NCBI RefSeq assembly: GCF_014905115.1
Contig: NZ_CP041235.1
Location: forward strand, 744,001-808,000
DNA: 64,000 nt
Source: Sulfurimonas sediminis
GTDB lineage: Bacteria; Campylobacterota; Campylobacteria; Campylobacterales; Sulfurimonadaceae
Direction of reading: 5' to 3'
Part shown: positions 27,342 through 37,452 of the stretch, one piece after another
Position numbering within the stretch: the first letter of the stretch is position 1
Layout: each line of letters opens with the position of its first letter
Made by a program: the position numbers and the translations under genes
The notes under the pieces: generated by a model
Seen by the model: the letters and a program-made list of their open reading frames with translations, nothing else
The model's database searches: none
What the model was told of the DNA's origin: nothing

Positions 27342-28697
27342 TTGTCAATAGCAGAGAAGGAAATTAAAAAATTTGAGCATGGTAACTGTGCTGAAAACAA
27401 TGTGTTTTACCAGGCGATGGAAGAGGTAATTTACTCGATTGCCCCGTTGCTCGAGTCTGACGAGAGATACAGCAGATTTGGAATTTTAGACAGGTTGGTC
27501 GTTCCTGACAGAATTATAAAGTTTAAAGTGACCTGGCTGGATGACAATAATCAAATACAGGTCAATACAGGATACAGAGTACAGTTTAACAACGCACTCG
27601 GACCCTATAAAGGAGGACTTCGTTTTCATCCGAGTGTAAATGAAGGGATTTTGAAGTTTTTGGGTTTTGAACAGATTTTAAAAAACTCACTGACGGGTTT
27701 ACCTATAGGTGGTGCCAAAGGCGGCAGTGATTTTGATCCAAAAGGAAAAAGTGACTTTGAAGTTATGAAGTTTTGTACAGCTTTTATGACAGAGTTGCAT
27801 AAATATATCGGACCGCGCATAGATGTTCCTGCCGGTGACATCGGAGTCGGTGCACGAGAAATCGGCTATCTCTTTGGAGAGTATAAAAAGATTACATCTT
27901 CATACGAAGGTGCTTTGACGGGAAAACCCTATTTTTTAGGAGGCTCTTTAATGCGCCCCGAAGCAACAGGCTACGGGGTGGTCTATTTTACACAGAGTAT
28001 GCTTGAAATTGAAAACAAAGAGCCGCTTGAGGGTAAAATATGTACAGTCAGCGGTGCGGGAAATGTTGCTTTACATGTAATCGAAAAGCTGCAGGAAATC
28101 GGTGCTGTTGTAGTGACATGTTCGGATTCTCACGGGACAGTGTATGATCCAAGAGGGATTGATCTGGCTCTGGTAAAAGAGTTAAAACTGAATCGAAGCA
28201 ATTCTTTGGAAATGTATGTACAGACACATACAGAAGCAAAGTATACGCCTGTATCAGAGTACCCTGAAGGAGAGCATGCTGTTTGGAATATTCCATGTTA
28301 TGCGGCATTTCCGTGCGCTACACAAAACGAACTCTTTGAAGCGGATGCGCGGAATCTTATAGAAAACGGCTGTGTGAGTGTTTCTGAGGGTGCGAATATG
28401 CCATCGACTCCAAATGCTATTGCCTTGCTGCAATCGCATAAAGTATGTTTTGCACCAGCTAAAGCTGCCAATGCAGGCGGTGTGGCTGTGAGTGAATTTG
28501 AGATGAGCCAAAATGCTTCTATGAGTAAATGGAGTTATGAAAAGGTGAACTACAAACTTGAGGAGACGATGCAGATGATCTGTAAACGGGTGGCACTTAC
28601 GGCAAAAGACTATGGAGTAGAGGGGAATTATGTTGACGGTGCAAATATTGCAGGGTTTAAAAAAGTAGCTGATGCTATGATAGCGGAAGGTATATAA
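27342..28697 (+). CDS. gdhA: Glutamate dehydrogenase
   Basis: 451 residues from TTG 27342, which has AAGGA at 27331-27335; an in-frame ATG at 27261 would add a hydrophobic tail lying across the promoter and is not credible. Motifs: GPYKGGLRFHPSV with the catalytic region, GGAKGGSDFDPKG (Lys of the active site), and NAD(P)-binding SGAGNVA. The enzyme makes glutamate from 2-oxoglutarate and ammonia, usually with NADPH in 450-residue hexameric members. An MscS-type channel gene follows. Confidence 0.95.
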   Translation: MSIAEKEIKKFEHGNCAENNVFYQAMEEVIYSIAPLLESDERYSRFGILDRLVVPDRIIKFKVTWLDDNNQIQVNTGYRVQFNNALGPYKGGLRFHPSVNEGILKFLGFEQILKNSLTGLPIGGAKGGSDFDPKGKSDFEVMKFCTAFMTELHKYIGPRIDVPAGDIGVGAREIGYLFGEYKKITSSYEGALTGKPYFLGGSLMRPEATGYGVVYFTQSMLEIENKEPLEGKICTVSGAGNVALHVIEKLQEIGAVVVTCSDSHGTVYDPRGIDLALVKELKLNRSNSLEMYVQTHTEAKYTPVSEYPEGEHAVWNIPCYAAFPCATQNELFEADARNLIENGCVSVSEGANMPSTPNAIALLQSHKVCFAPAKAANAGGVAVSEFEMSQNASMSKWSYEKVNYKLEETMQMICKRVALTAKDYGVEGNYVDGANIAGFKKVADAMIAEGI

Positions 28698-28707
28698 AGG
28701 ATGTCCC

Positions 28708-30546
28708 ATTAAAAAAGTTCAAATAATTTTACTGGCTTTTGTTTTTATATTTGCCGGCACATTAAGTGCAAAGGTAAAATATTCAGAGTTTATAGATGCA
28801 CAGTTACAGCTGGTGTATCAAATGAATGATGCAAATCTCTCTCAGGAGCAGATAGAAAATTTACTGCAAAAACAGGAATACATGTATGATCAGGAACTCA
28901 ATACTATCATCTCAAACAAACAGCAGTATATTGAGAATGTGCAGGATTTCAACAAGGAAATATTTTCACTGAAAAAAATCATCGCGATTAACAAACGGCT
29001 TGGCAACGGATATGCTGTTATCAGAGATGAGGCACAGCTGAAGTCGTATGAAATTGTAAAAAATCAGAACATATTGATTAAAAACGTACTTTTGTCGTTG
29101 GATGTGCCGAGTATTGGGGATTTTGAAGAAAAATTAAATATTTATACGGCACAAAATCAAGAAGCCCTGAGTAAAATTACAGCAAAAGACTATAAACATA
29201 TTTTGGCACTCAAAGATCCTTCTCCCATCTTAAAAGCGGCAAAAAAAAATATAGAGGAATACTATGCGCTGCAGGAGATAAACAGTGATTTTATAGCCTT
29301 TTTATACAAAGCGGAGAATAAACTCTACCGACTGAACAAGTATGTCAAATACCATATAATCAAGCCTGTTGTTTTTATAAATTCTTTTACTCCGGTGAAA
29401 GCTGTCGATGGCTTTTTAGAGTCGTACGGACTGAGTGTTGTGAAGCTTATTATTATCTTTTTGCTGATTTTGGTGATTTACGTTTTAAGAAAAGTTTTTT
29501 ATATTGCATTGCAAAAACTGTTTCTTCAAATAGACTTTTTAAGCAGATATTCTGAACAGATTCTTGAAAAACTGCGTAAAAGCATAGAGGTCCTCATCTT
29601 GATCATTAATGTAAACATGGTCATATATGTTTACAATAATTTCAGCTCCATAGAAGAAGTGAGCCGTATATTTAACATGATATACGGCTTTTATTTTACA
29701 TATATTATCTATATTATTGTCAATACGGCAGCTGTTATCAAGCTCAATACTTTTGAGAAAGAAAAATCAAATATAAAAAGTGAACTGATAAATGTCGGAT
29801 TGAAAATCATCAATTTCTTTATTGTTATTGTCGGTTTGCTGATTGTTCTGTATTTTGCCGGTGTTGACTTGACCGCTGTACTTTCTGGTCTTGGAATTGG
29901 TGGTTTTGCGGTTGCTTTTGCAGCAAAAGATACAATTTCAAACTTTTTTGGAACACTCTCTGTCCTTTTCAGCGATGTATTTTCACAAGGCGACTGGATA
30001 GAAGTTGACGGCAAAGAGGGTGTGGTTGTAGAAATCGGTCTGCGTGTGACAACACTGAGAACCTTTGACAATGCGCTCATTGCCATTCCAAACGGTACTT
30101 TTGCATCCAAAGATATAAAAAACTGGAATAAAAGAAAACTTGGACGCAGAATAAAGATGAAACTGGGTGTAAAATATGACTCCAAACAAGAAGATATTAA
30201 AAATGCCATCAAAGAAATTAGAGAGATGCTGCAAAATCATCCGCAAATTGCAACAAAAAATACAAAATATGAGCATAAAATAGAGTATGGGCATATGGCA
30301 AAACTTGTTTCAAAAGATGACCTTGAAGGTGTCAAAAAGACACTGCTTGTATATCTTGATGAATTTGGAGATTCTAGTATTAATATTCTTGTTTATTGTT
30401 TTTCAAAATCAGTGCAATGGGAAGAGTGGCTGAAGACGAAGCAGGATGTTATGGAAAAAATAATGATAATTTTTGAGAGAAACTCTTTAGAGTTTGCCTT
30501 TCCGTCTCTCTCAATTTATAATGAAACAAAGGATGAACATGAATAA
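28708..30546 (+). CDS. MscS-family mechanosensitive channel, probable ATT start
   Basis: 612 residues if started at ATT 28708, which has AAGGA at 28697-28701 and begins a clean signal peptide (IKKVQIILLAFVFIFAGTLSA). The first standard start codon, GTG 28813, would lose the signal and has no ribosome site. A long periplasmic helical domain (about 25-210) is followed by several membrane helices and the MscS core with the pore helix GLGIGGFAVAFAAKDT and the beta domain entry GDWIEVDG. It would release solutes on osmotic downshock. An ATG at 28701 is out of frame (ATG TCC CAT TAA), so a one-base insertion near the start is the alternative explanation. Confidence 0.85.
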   Translation: MKKVQIILLAFVFIFAGTLSAKVKYSEFIDAQLQLVYQMNDANLSQEQIENLLQKQEYMYDQELNTIISNKQQYIENVQDFNKEIFSLKKIIAINKRLGNGYAVIRDEAQLKSYEIVKNQNILIKNVLLSLDVPSIGDFEEKLNIYTAQNQEALSKITAKDYKHILALKDPSPILKAAKKNIEEYYALQEINSDFIAFLYKAENKLYRLNKYVKYHIIKPVVFINSFTPVKAVDGFLESYGLSVVKLIIIFLLILVIYVLRKVFYIALQKLFLQIDFLSRYSEQILEKLRKSIEVLILIINVNMVIYVYNNFSSIEEVSRIFNMIYGFYFTYIIYIIVNTAAVIKLNTFEKEKSNIKSELINVGLKIINFFIVIVGLLIVLYFAGVDLTAVLSGLGIGGFAVAFAAKDTISNFFGTLSVLFSDVFSQGDWIEVDGKEGVVVEIGLRVTTLRTFDNALIAIPNGTFASKDIKNWNKRKLGRRIKMKLGVKYDSKQEDIKNAIKEIREMLQNHPQIATKNTKYEHKIEYGHMAKLVSKDDLEGVKKTLLVYLDEFGDSSINILVYCFSKSVQWEEWLKTKQDVMEKIMIIFERNSLEFAFPSLSIYNETKDEHE

Positions 30547-30733
30547 GGGTACAAAAAGAGCAGATATCAAACAGGGCGCTTCTGTCGCAATAGTTTTGAA
30601 ACAGGACCAGGCAAGCGGCTGTTTAACAGACGGGATTGTCAGAGACATTCTTACAAAGTCTCCAACCCATCCTCATGGTATCAAAGTCCGGCTGATGAGT
30701 GGTGAAGTAGGACGGGTAAAAGAGATATATTAG
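30539..30733 (+). CDS. YwbE family protein (DUF2196)
   Basis: 64 residues from ATG 30539; an in-frame ATG six bases earlier (30533) is too close to AAAGG. The family core is evident: VAIVLKQDQASG, GIVRDILTKSPTHPHGIKV and GEVGRVKEI. It is a small single-domain protein of unknown role, widespread in bacteria. The start overlaps the end of the channel gene by eight bases, so they are coupled. Confidence 0.88.
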   Translation: MNKGTKRADIKQGASVAIVLKQDQASGCLTDGIVRDILTKSPTHPHGIKVRLMSGEVGRVKEIY

Positions 30734-30752
30734 TTAATGGCATGGGGGCTTT

Positions 30753-31259
30753 TTATATCATTTTACTGATAGAGAGCCATCCCTGCCAGAGCGCAGCTGA
30801 GGAGATTCCGGCTGCAAAACCTGCAATAATATCATCTCCCATCACGCCGACTCCACCTTTTGCTTCACGGTCTATTCTCCCTATAATGGAGGGTTTTGTT
30901 ATATCAAAATATCGAAAAAGAACAAAAGAGAGAAGTGACTGCACCAAAAATCCGTTTTGAAGATCCATTATCTCAGTGCTGGCAACACCGACAGCCGGTG
31001 CAACGCTGAGTGCAAACCACATCCCGGCAAGTTCATCTATCACTATTCTTTGGTCGTCATGGTTTCCTGATTCTTCTTCATATCTGTTTATAACCTTAAT
31101 GGCAATAATAGAAATGAGCAGTGCAGCCAAAAAAAGTGTGGTTGCATCAAAGTAGACAAGTATTGCCATACCAAGCGGCAGTGAAACCAGTGTTCCCATA
31201 GTTCCTGGAGCTTTGGGAGAGAGTCCGCTGTAGCCTAAAGTGAGAAAAAACCAGTTCAT
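30753..31259 (-). CDS. pgpA: Phosphatidylglycerophosphatase A
   Basis: 168 residues. Membrane protein with the PgpA motifs YSGLSPKAPGTMGTL near the N-terminus, IVIDELAGMW in the middle, and GVMGDDIIAGFAA near the C-terminus. It dephosphorylates phosphatidylglycerol phosphate to phosphatidylglycerol in the inner membrane. It is the last gene of an ispDF-regulator-sat-pgpA run, eight bases after the sat-like gene. Confidence 0.93.
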   Translation of the reverse strand: MNWFFLTLGYSGLSPKAPGTMGTLVSLPLGMAILVYFDATTLFLAALLISIIAIKVINRYEEESGNHDDQRIVIDELAGMWFALSVAPAVGVASTEIMDLQNGFLVQSLLSFVLFRYFDITKPSIIGRIDREAKGGVGVMGDDIIAGFAAGISSAALWQGWLSISKMI

Positions 31260-31267
31260 TGTTTTCC

Positions 31268-32458
31268 TTATGTCAGTGATGTTGTTTGGTAGAGTTTCAT
31301 CAGTTCAAGATAAAAATCTTTTTCTGTATGTTCTTCAAGTAAACCTTTTACCGGGAAAGTGTCATAATAGAGTTTTTCAAGATTTTTAAACCTGTTTGGA
31401 AAGAGCTTGGAAAGCAAAAATGATGAAATTTCTTTCCGTATAAGAACAGCAGGGGGTAAAAGTCCTGCCTCCAAAAGTGCCAAAATAGAGTCTGCATGGT
31501 AAGAGATCTGATGATGCTGTCCGTGAGGACAGGTGTTTTTGCTCACAAGCGTTTTACACTCATCACAGTATACATACTCACTTGCAACGGTAATCTCGAT
31601 ATCTATGCCTGTAACTTTGTCTATAATTGATTTGTTTGAATTACAATCATAAAACATGCCCAGACCGGCATGATTACGGCCAATAGTCAGTCTGTCACAG
31701 CCATAGTTTTTTGCGACAATTGCATCAACAATAATTTCATTGTACCCTGCAAAGATATAGCTGTTTTCAAGAGGAATAATGATTACTCGGTTTTTAGGAA
31801 GAAAATTATTTATAAAATACTCCAATGCCTCTTTTCGTATTTCATATTTTAAGTTTGCATTGTCATAAGGTTTGAGTAAAAATATAACAAGCAGATCGGT
31901 ATTTTCGAGTGTTTGACGAATCAGTCTTTCATGGGCACGGTGAAGCGGATTTACTCCCATCATCAAAGAAGAGGTGTGTTTTGCTCCTATGAGTTCTTTT
32001 GCTTTTTGAATTTTTATTTTGTTCTTGTGTTTTGTTTTGTTGATAATGGTATAGTTACCACTAAGCGCCCAGGTGCCTATTCTTTTGATGGTGGCCATGA
32101 CACCCGGGTGGGTGAGGTCATCAGTGCCGTAGATATGCTTCACCCGTTCTTTGGGATCAATTTGAAAAGTTTCTTCGACACGGAGCACAGCAAACTCTTT
32201 ACCGTTGCAGATAATAGTGACTTCCTCGTCCGGCTCTAAGGTAGGAATGATTTTTTCATTCTTTTTGCCCGAAGGAGCCAATATAAAAGGAAAGGGGAAA
32301 GACTGTCCGTTCACAAGACCGGTTTGTAGGACTTCCTTGGATTCCTGTTCATTCATAAGTTTTGTTACAGGGGACAAAAGCCCTTCTGACACGAGCTCAA
32401 GGACAGAGGCAGCCTCTTTGTCTATATAAATTGTTTTATTTTTTCTTGATGATGTCAT
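31268..32458 (-). CDS. ATP-sulfurylase-like protein with altered catalytic motif
   Basis: 396 residues in the Sat/MET3 fold, as judged from the PUA-like N-terminus and the nucleotidyltransferase part. The key QxRNPxHxxH motif reads MGVNPLHRAH (167-176), so the Gln and Arg that bind sulfate/ATP are replaced, and GRDHAG reads GRNHAG (260-265). The HxxH pair remains. A zinc-like set C298, C301, C310, H312 follows. Activity as a sulfate adenylyltransferase is doubtful. Its place between the HP1021-type regulator and pgpA matches Cj1609 in C. jejuni. It overlaps the regulator gene by 23 bases. Confidence 0.75.
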   Translation of the reverse strand: MTSSRKNKTIYIDKEAASVLELVSEGLLSPVTKLMNEQESKEVLQTGLVNGQSFPFPFILAPSGKKNEKIIPTLEPDEEVTIICNGKEFAVLRVEETFQIDPKERVKHIYGTDDLTHPGVMATIKRIGTWALSGNYTIINKTKHKNKIKIQKAKELIGAKHTSSLMMGVNPLHRAHERLIRQTLENTDLLVIFLLKPYDNANLKYEIRKEALEYFINNFLPKNRVIIIPLENSYIFAGYNEIIVDAIVAKNYGCDRLTIGRNHAGLGMFYDCNSNKSIIDKVTGIDIEITVASEYVYCDECKTLVSKNTCPHGQHHQISYHADSILALLEAGLLPPAVLIRKEISSFLLSKLFPNRFKNLEKLYYDTFPVKGLLEEHTEKDFYLELMKLYQTTSLT

Positions 32459-33323
32459 ATTTCTTTCTTTTTTCCCATAAACTCTTGCGGCTTATTCCAA
32501 GTTTTTTTGAGAGTTCTGTATCCGGATATTTGTCTTGATAGTTTAAAACAATGAATTTGACATAATCTTCTATAGGTAGGATTTCTCCTTTGTCAAAAAC
32601 ATTGCTTTCGCTTTTTATCTCTATAACAGGGTAGGCGACTTCCTCAATTTTATCACTGCTGGCAATAATGGCTTTTTTCCCTTGTATAAGGTCACAAAAG
32701 CGTTTTTTATCACTTTTTTTGAGTGCCTGATAATCAATGATATATATAATGGAATTTTGCGGCAGGGAAGCTATCTCATTTAATGCTTTTGAATCACTTA
32801 ATGATAAAAAATGTATGGGAAGATTTTTCTTTTGGGCATATTCAAAGGCGAATGCATCTGCATATTTCTGAAAATTGGATGATACAAAAAGCGGCAACTC
32901 GATTTCATCCAAATTTTGTTCATGTTTTGTATTGGAAAATGTATGTGCAAGATATTTTTCATAGGCTTCATTGCGTTTTTTAAGTTTTTCATAATCCTGA
33001 TAATGGTCGATTTTTCGTACCAGTTCTTCAATCATAAAAGGTTTGAGGATATAGTCCTTTGCCCCGGCACTCAGTGGTTTTGAAACCGTGTCATTACTGA
33101 TGTAGGAAACCATTAAAATGACGATAGAATTCTTAAATGTTTCTATAAGCGGATTAAAATCCTGTCCGTTAATGTTTGTTGAGAGTAAAACAACATCATA
33201 GTTGTTACTTCCGATAGCATCTCTTGTTGATGTACACATTTCACAGGTATGGCCAAGTTCGCCTAGTTTTGTTGCAATACTCTGGGCTAAATACACTTCA
33301 TTTTCTATAATTAATATCTTCAT
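32436..33323 (-). CDS. Atypical orphan response regulator, HP1021/Cj1608 (CemR) type
   Basis: 295 residues. The receiver-like domain (about 1-110) lacks the phosphate-accepting Asp: the strand reads DVVLLST where LLD is usual, while LKPFM keeps the Lys. The C-terminus has a Fis/NtrC-like helix-turn-helix (ELSKKLGISRKSLWEKRKKY). There is no AAA domain. Length and place next to ispDF and the sat-like gene match HP1021 of Helicobacter and Cj1608/CemR of Campylobacter, essential-type regulators tied to redox and energy metabolism and to oriC. One base separates it from ispDF. Confidence 0.8.
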   Translation of the reverse strand: MKILIIENEVYLAQSIATKLGELGHTCEMCTSTRDAIGSNNYDVVLLSTNINGQDFNPLIETFKNSIVILMVSYISNDTVSKPLSAGAKDYILKPFMIEELVRKIDHYQDYEKLKKRNEAYEKYLAHTFSNTKHEQNLDEIELPLFVSSNFQKYADAFAFEYAQKKNLPIHFLSLSDSKALNEIASLPQNSIIYIIDYQALKKSDKKRFCDLIQGKKAIIASSDKIEEVAYPVIEIKSESNVFDKGEILPIEDYVKFIVLNYQDKYPDTELSKKLGISRKSLWEKRKKYDIIKKK

Positions 33324-33324
33324 G

Positions 33325-34449
33325 TTATCCTATTATCTTCCAGTTAAAATATTTTAAATTTGCATTGGCAATGACTCCAACACCTTCACTTCTGCCAATA
33401 AAACCAAGTTTTTCTGTGGTTGTTGCTTTGACATTGACTCTTGCTTTGTCGATTTTGAGTATCTTTGCAATAGTTTTTCTCATTGCATCTTTATAGTTTG
33501 CAATTCTTGGTTTTTGCGCGGCTATTGTAATGTCTGCATTGACAATTTCAAAACCGTAGCTATAGATTTTTGTCACGACTGTTTGTAACAGTTCTTTTGA
33601 ATCTATACCTTTGTAGGTACTGTCGTTGTCCGGAAACAGCATGCCTATATCACCCATACCGGCAGCCCCTAAAAGGGCGTCTATAAGTGCGTGCAGGGCA
33701 ACGTCTCCGTCACTGTGGGCTTTAAATCCGTAATCAGCGTCAATCTCTACACCGCCAAGAAACATTTTTCTTTTTTCGTCAAAAGCATGGACATCAAAAC
33801 CGTTGCCGCTTAAAATGTCACTTGAGGGTGCTTCGAGGCATGGAAGCCTGTTTAAATCATGGGTAAAAGTGATTTTACAGGCATCTTCATCTCCCGCAAC
33901 AAAGGTACGGGTGCCTCCGTAGGCAACAATGGCACTGCTCTCATCTGTAAATTCCGTGGATGTCTGCAGGGCTTTTTGCAGTATTTTAGTGCGGGAGAGT
34001 TGGGGTGTTTGGATTTTTTTGACTTTGTCTCTGTCTATTGTCGTATTTTCATATACTATGGTGTCTGTTACCGGTAAAAAAGGAACGATACAGTCAGCTT
34101 CTTCTTTTTGTGCAAGTATTCTTTGAAGCAAATCTTCGCTGATACAGGCTCTTGCTATATCACTGACTAGAACATATTCACTCTTTACATGTAGTAAGGC
34201 ATTTTGCAAAGAGTCTTGCCTGGAACTGCCCCCTTTTACAAAAGAGTAATCGGCATAATTTTGCATAAAGGCAATATCTTCTTCGGATGAGACAACAATA
34301 ATTTCTGAAAAAAGTCCGCTGTGAGCAAACCTGTCTGCTACAAACTGCCATAAAGGTTTGTGCTGTATGCGTAACCACTGTTTTTTTACAGAGGTGTCAA
34401 AGCGACTAGAACTACCGGCTGACAATAGTACAAGCGTTAAATCAGACAA
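33325..34449 (-). CDS. ispDF: Bifunctional IspD/IspF enzyme of the MEP isoprenoid pathway
   Basis: 374 residues. The N-terminal IspD half (about 1-210) has LLSAGSSSRF for CTP binding and KKIQTPQL; the C-terminal IspF half (about 215-374) has GFDVHAF, LGGV, the metal-binding SDGDVALHALIDALLGA and TTEKLGFIGR. IspD makes CDP-methylerythritol and IspF cyclises the phosphorylated product. The fusion is typical of Campylobacterota. It heads the minus-strand run to pgpA. Confidence 0.95.
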   Translation of the reverse strand: MSDLTLVLLSAGSSSRFDTSVKKQWLRIQHKPLWQFVADRFAHSGLFSEIIVVSSEEDIAFMQNYADYSFVKGGSSRQDSLQNALLHVKSEYVLVSDIARACISEDLLQRILAQKEEADCIVPFLPVTDTIVYENTTIDRDKVKKIQTPQLSRTKILQKALQTSTEFTDESSAIVAYGGTRTFVAGDEDACKITFTHDLNRLPCLEAPSSDILSGNGFDVHAFDEKRKMFLGGVEIDADYGFKAHSDGDVALHALIDALLGAAGMGDIGMLFPDNDSTYKGIDSKELLQTVVTKIYSYGFEIVNADITIAAQKPRIANYKDAMRKTIAKILKIDKARVNVKATTTEKLGFIGRSEGVGVIANANLKYFNWKIIG

Positions 34450-34664
34450 ATAGTCTCCTACATATATAAAAGTGTTACGAAATTATACACATAGAAAGCT
34501 TTTTTTTATCTTGAATGTGTAAATTTGTCATTTTTATGTTCACATTTTTTGACTAAGCACTTACATAAATAATCTCATCAATTCATTCACTTTATGTTAG
34601 ATTAACTTTATTTGATTATATTTCCATCATATATAAAGAATGAAAATATAATATTGAGGAGTAG

Positions 34665-36065
<1,401 letters not shown>

Positions 36066-36150
36066 AATAAAGCTAAAAAGTTATTGATTTAAAACAAGAC
36101 AATATTTATCTTATTTAGATATAGTACACTTTACAAAATAAAAATTGTTC

Positions 36151-36203
36151 ACTGTTTAAACAGCCGAAGTGTTTCGGAACCTGTCCTGATGGATGGACTG
36201 AAA
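36151..36203. repeat. Degenerate REP-like palindromes between thiC and mrp
   Basis: The 173-base gap holds CTGTTTAAACAG (36152-36163), a perfect CCGAA/TTCGG hairpin (36164-36177), and a sequence beginning GGAACC at 36176 with TGTCC-TGAT-GGAT and an ACTGA tail that resembles a decayed plus-orientation REP. No gene is present. Confidence 0.45.
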
Positions 36204-36238
36204 ACAGTATAAAAATTAAATAAATTAAAGGAAAACGA

Positions 36239-37399
36239 ATGACTGAAGAAATTGTAAAATCGGCACTCTCAAAAGTTATGTATCCAGGATTTACCAAAGA
36301 TATCGTAACATTTGGTTTTGTAAAAGATATAGCAATCAACGGAAATGATGTAAGTTTCACTGTTGAAATTACATCATCAGCACCGGAAGTGGCTGCACAG
36401 ATAGTTGACGAAGCAGAAAAAGAGTTGAAAAATGCAGGTGCAGGTAAAGTTACTGTAAATATTAAAGCACCGCAAATGCCAAAAGAGAGTTCGTCTCAAG
36501 GTAAAAATATCGCACCGCAAATTAAAAACTTTTTGATGGTGAGTTCAGGTAAAGGTGGTGTTGGAAAATCAACTACTGCTGTAAATATTGCAATTGCACT
36601 TGCGCAACAAGGCAAAAAAGTAGGTCTTTTGGATGCTGACATTTATGGTCCGAATATTCCTCGTATGTTAGGTATTTCTGATCAAAAACCGGAAGTAACA
36701 GGAAACAAAGTGCTTCCGATGAAAGCATACGGCATAGAAGTTATGTCTATGGGCTCACTCATGGAAGAAGGGCAGTCGTTAATCTGGCGTGGTGCTATGA
36801 TTATGAAAGCGATAGAGCAATTCTTGCGTGATATTTTATGGTCAGAATTGGATGTTTTGGTAATCGATATGCCACCAGGAACAGGTGATGCGCAGCTTTC
36901 ACTTGCACAGTCTGTTCCTGTAACTGCAGGTCTGACCGTAACAACACCACAGTCTGTTTCTCTTGATGATTCGCGCCGTTCACTCGACATGTTTAAAAAA
37001 TTAAATATTCCTATTGCTGGAATTGTTGAAAATATGAGCGGATTTATTGCACCTGACACCGGTGTTGAGTATGATATTTTTGGAAAGGGAACATCTCAGC
37101 CAATGGCGGATGAATTTGATACGAAAATAATCGCCGAAATTCCAATTGAACCGGCTATCCGTACCGGTGGAGACGAAGGAAAACCAATTATTTTTGCAGA
37201 CCCGTCATCAGAAACAGCAAAACGTTATATGAAAGCTGCCGAGTCTATCTGGAGTACAATTGAAGAGATCAATGCAAACGGCGGAGTGGACAACCAGTCT
37301 GTTCAGCCGACAACACCACCAGGTGTAAGTGCATGTTCAACAGGTTCTTCATCATCACAACAGCAACAAAGCAGTGGCGGCGGATGCGGCTGTAGTTAA
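36239..37399 (+). CDS. mrp: Mrp/ApbC family Fe-S cluster carrier ATPase
   Basis: 386 residues. An N-terminal MIP18/DUF59 domain (about 1-90) is followed by a deviant Walker A, SSGKGGVGKSTT (about 101-112), and DMPPGTGD. A Gln/Ser-rich tail ends in CGCS, offering cysteines beyond the usual ones. Mrp proteins bind and pass on 4Fe-4S clusters. A terminator hairpin follows. The gene is convergent with the heme-motif diguanylate cyclase. Confidence 0.92.
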   Translation: MTEEIVKSALSKVMYPGFTKDIVTFGFVKDIAINGNDVSFTVEITSSAPEVAAQIVDEAEKELKNAGAGKVTVNIKAPQMPKESSSQGKNIAPQIKNFLMVSSGKGGVGKSTTAVNIAIALAQQGKKVGLLDADIYGPNIPRMLGISDQKPEVTGNKVLPMKAYGIEVMSMGSLMEEGQSLIWRGAMIMKAIEQFLRDILWSELDVLVIDMPPGTGDAQLSLAQSVPVTAGLTVTTPQSVSLDDSRRSLDMFKKLNIPIAGIVENMSGFIAPDTGVEYDIFGKGTSQPMADEFDTKIIAEIPIEPAIRTGGDEGKPIIFADPSSETAKRYMKAAESIWSTIEEINANGGVDNQSVQPTTPPGVSACSTGSSSSQQQQSSGGGCGCS

Positions 37400-37410
37400 A
37401 AAGTTATAAA

Positions 37411-37434
37411 TAAGCAGCGCTTTTGCGTTGCTTA
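37411..37434. terminator. Terminator between mrp and the diguanylate cyclase gene
   Basis: TAAGCAGCGC pairs with GCGTTGCTTA around TTTT (one G.T pair), followed by T-rich sequence on the plus strand. Placed between convergent genes, it can serve both. Confidence 0.7.
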
Positions 37435-37452
37435 GTCTCTTTCTAACCTTTT

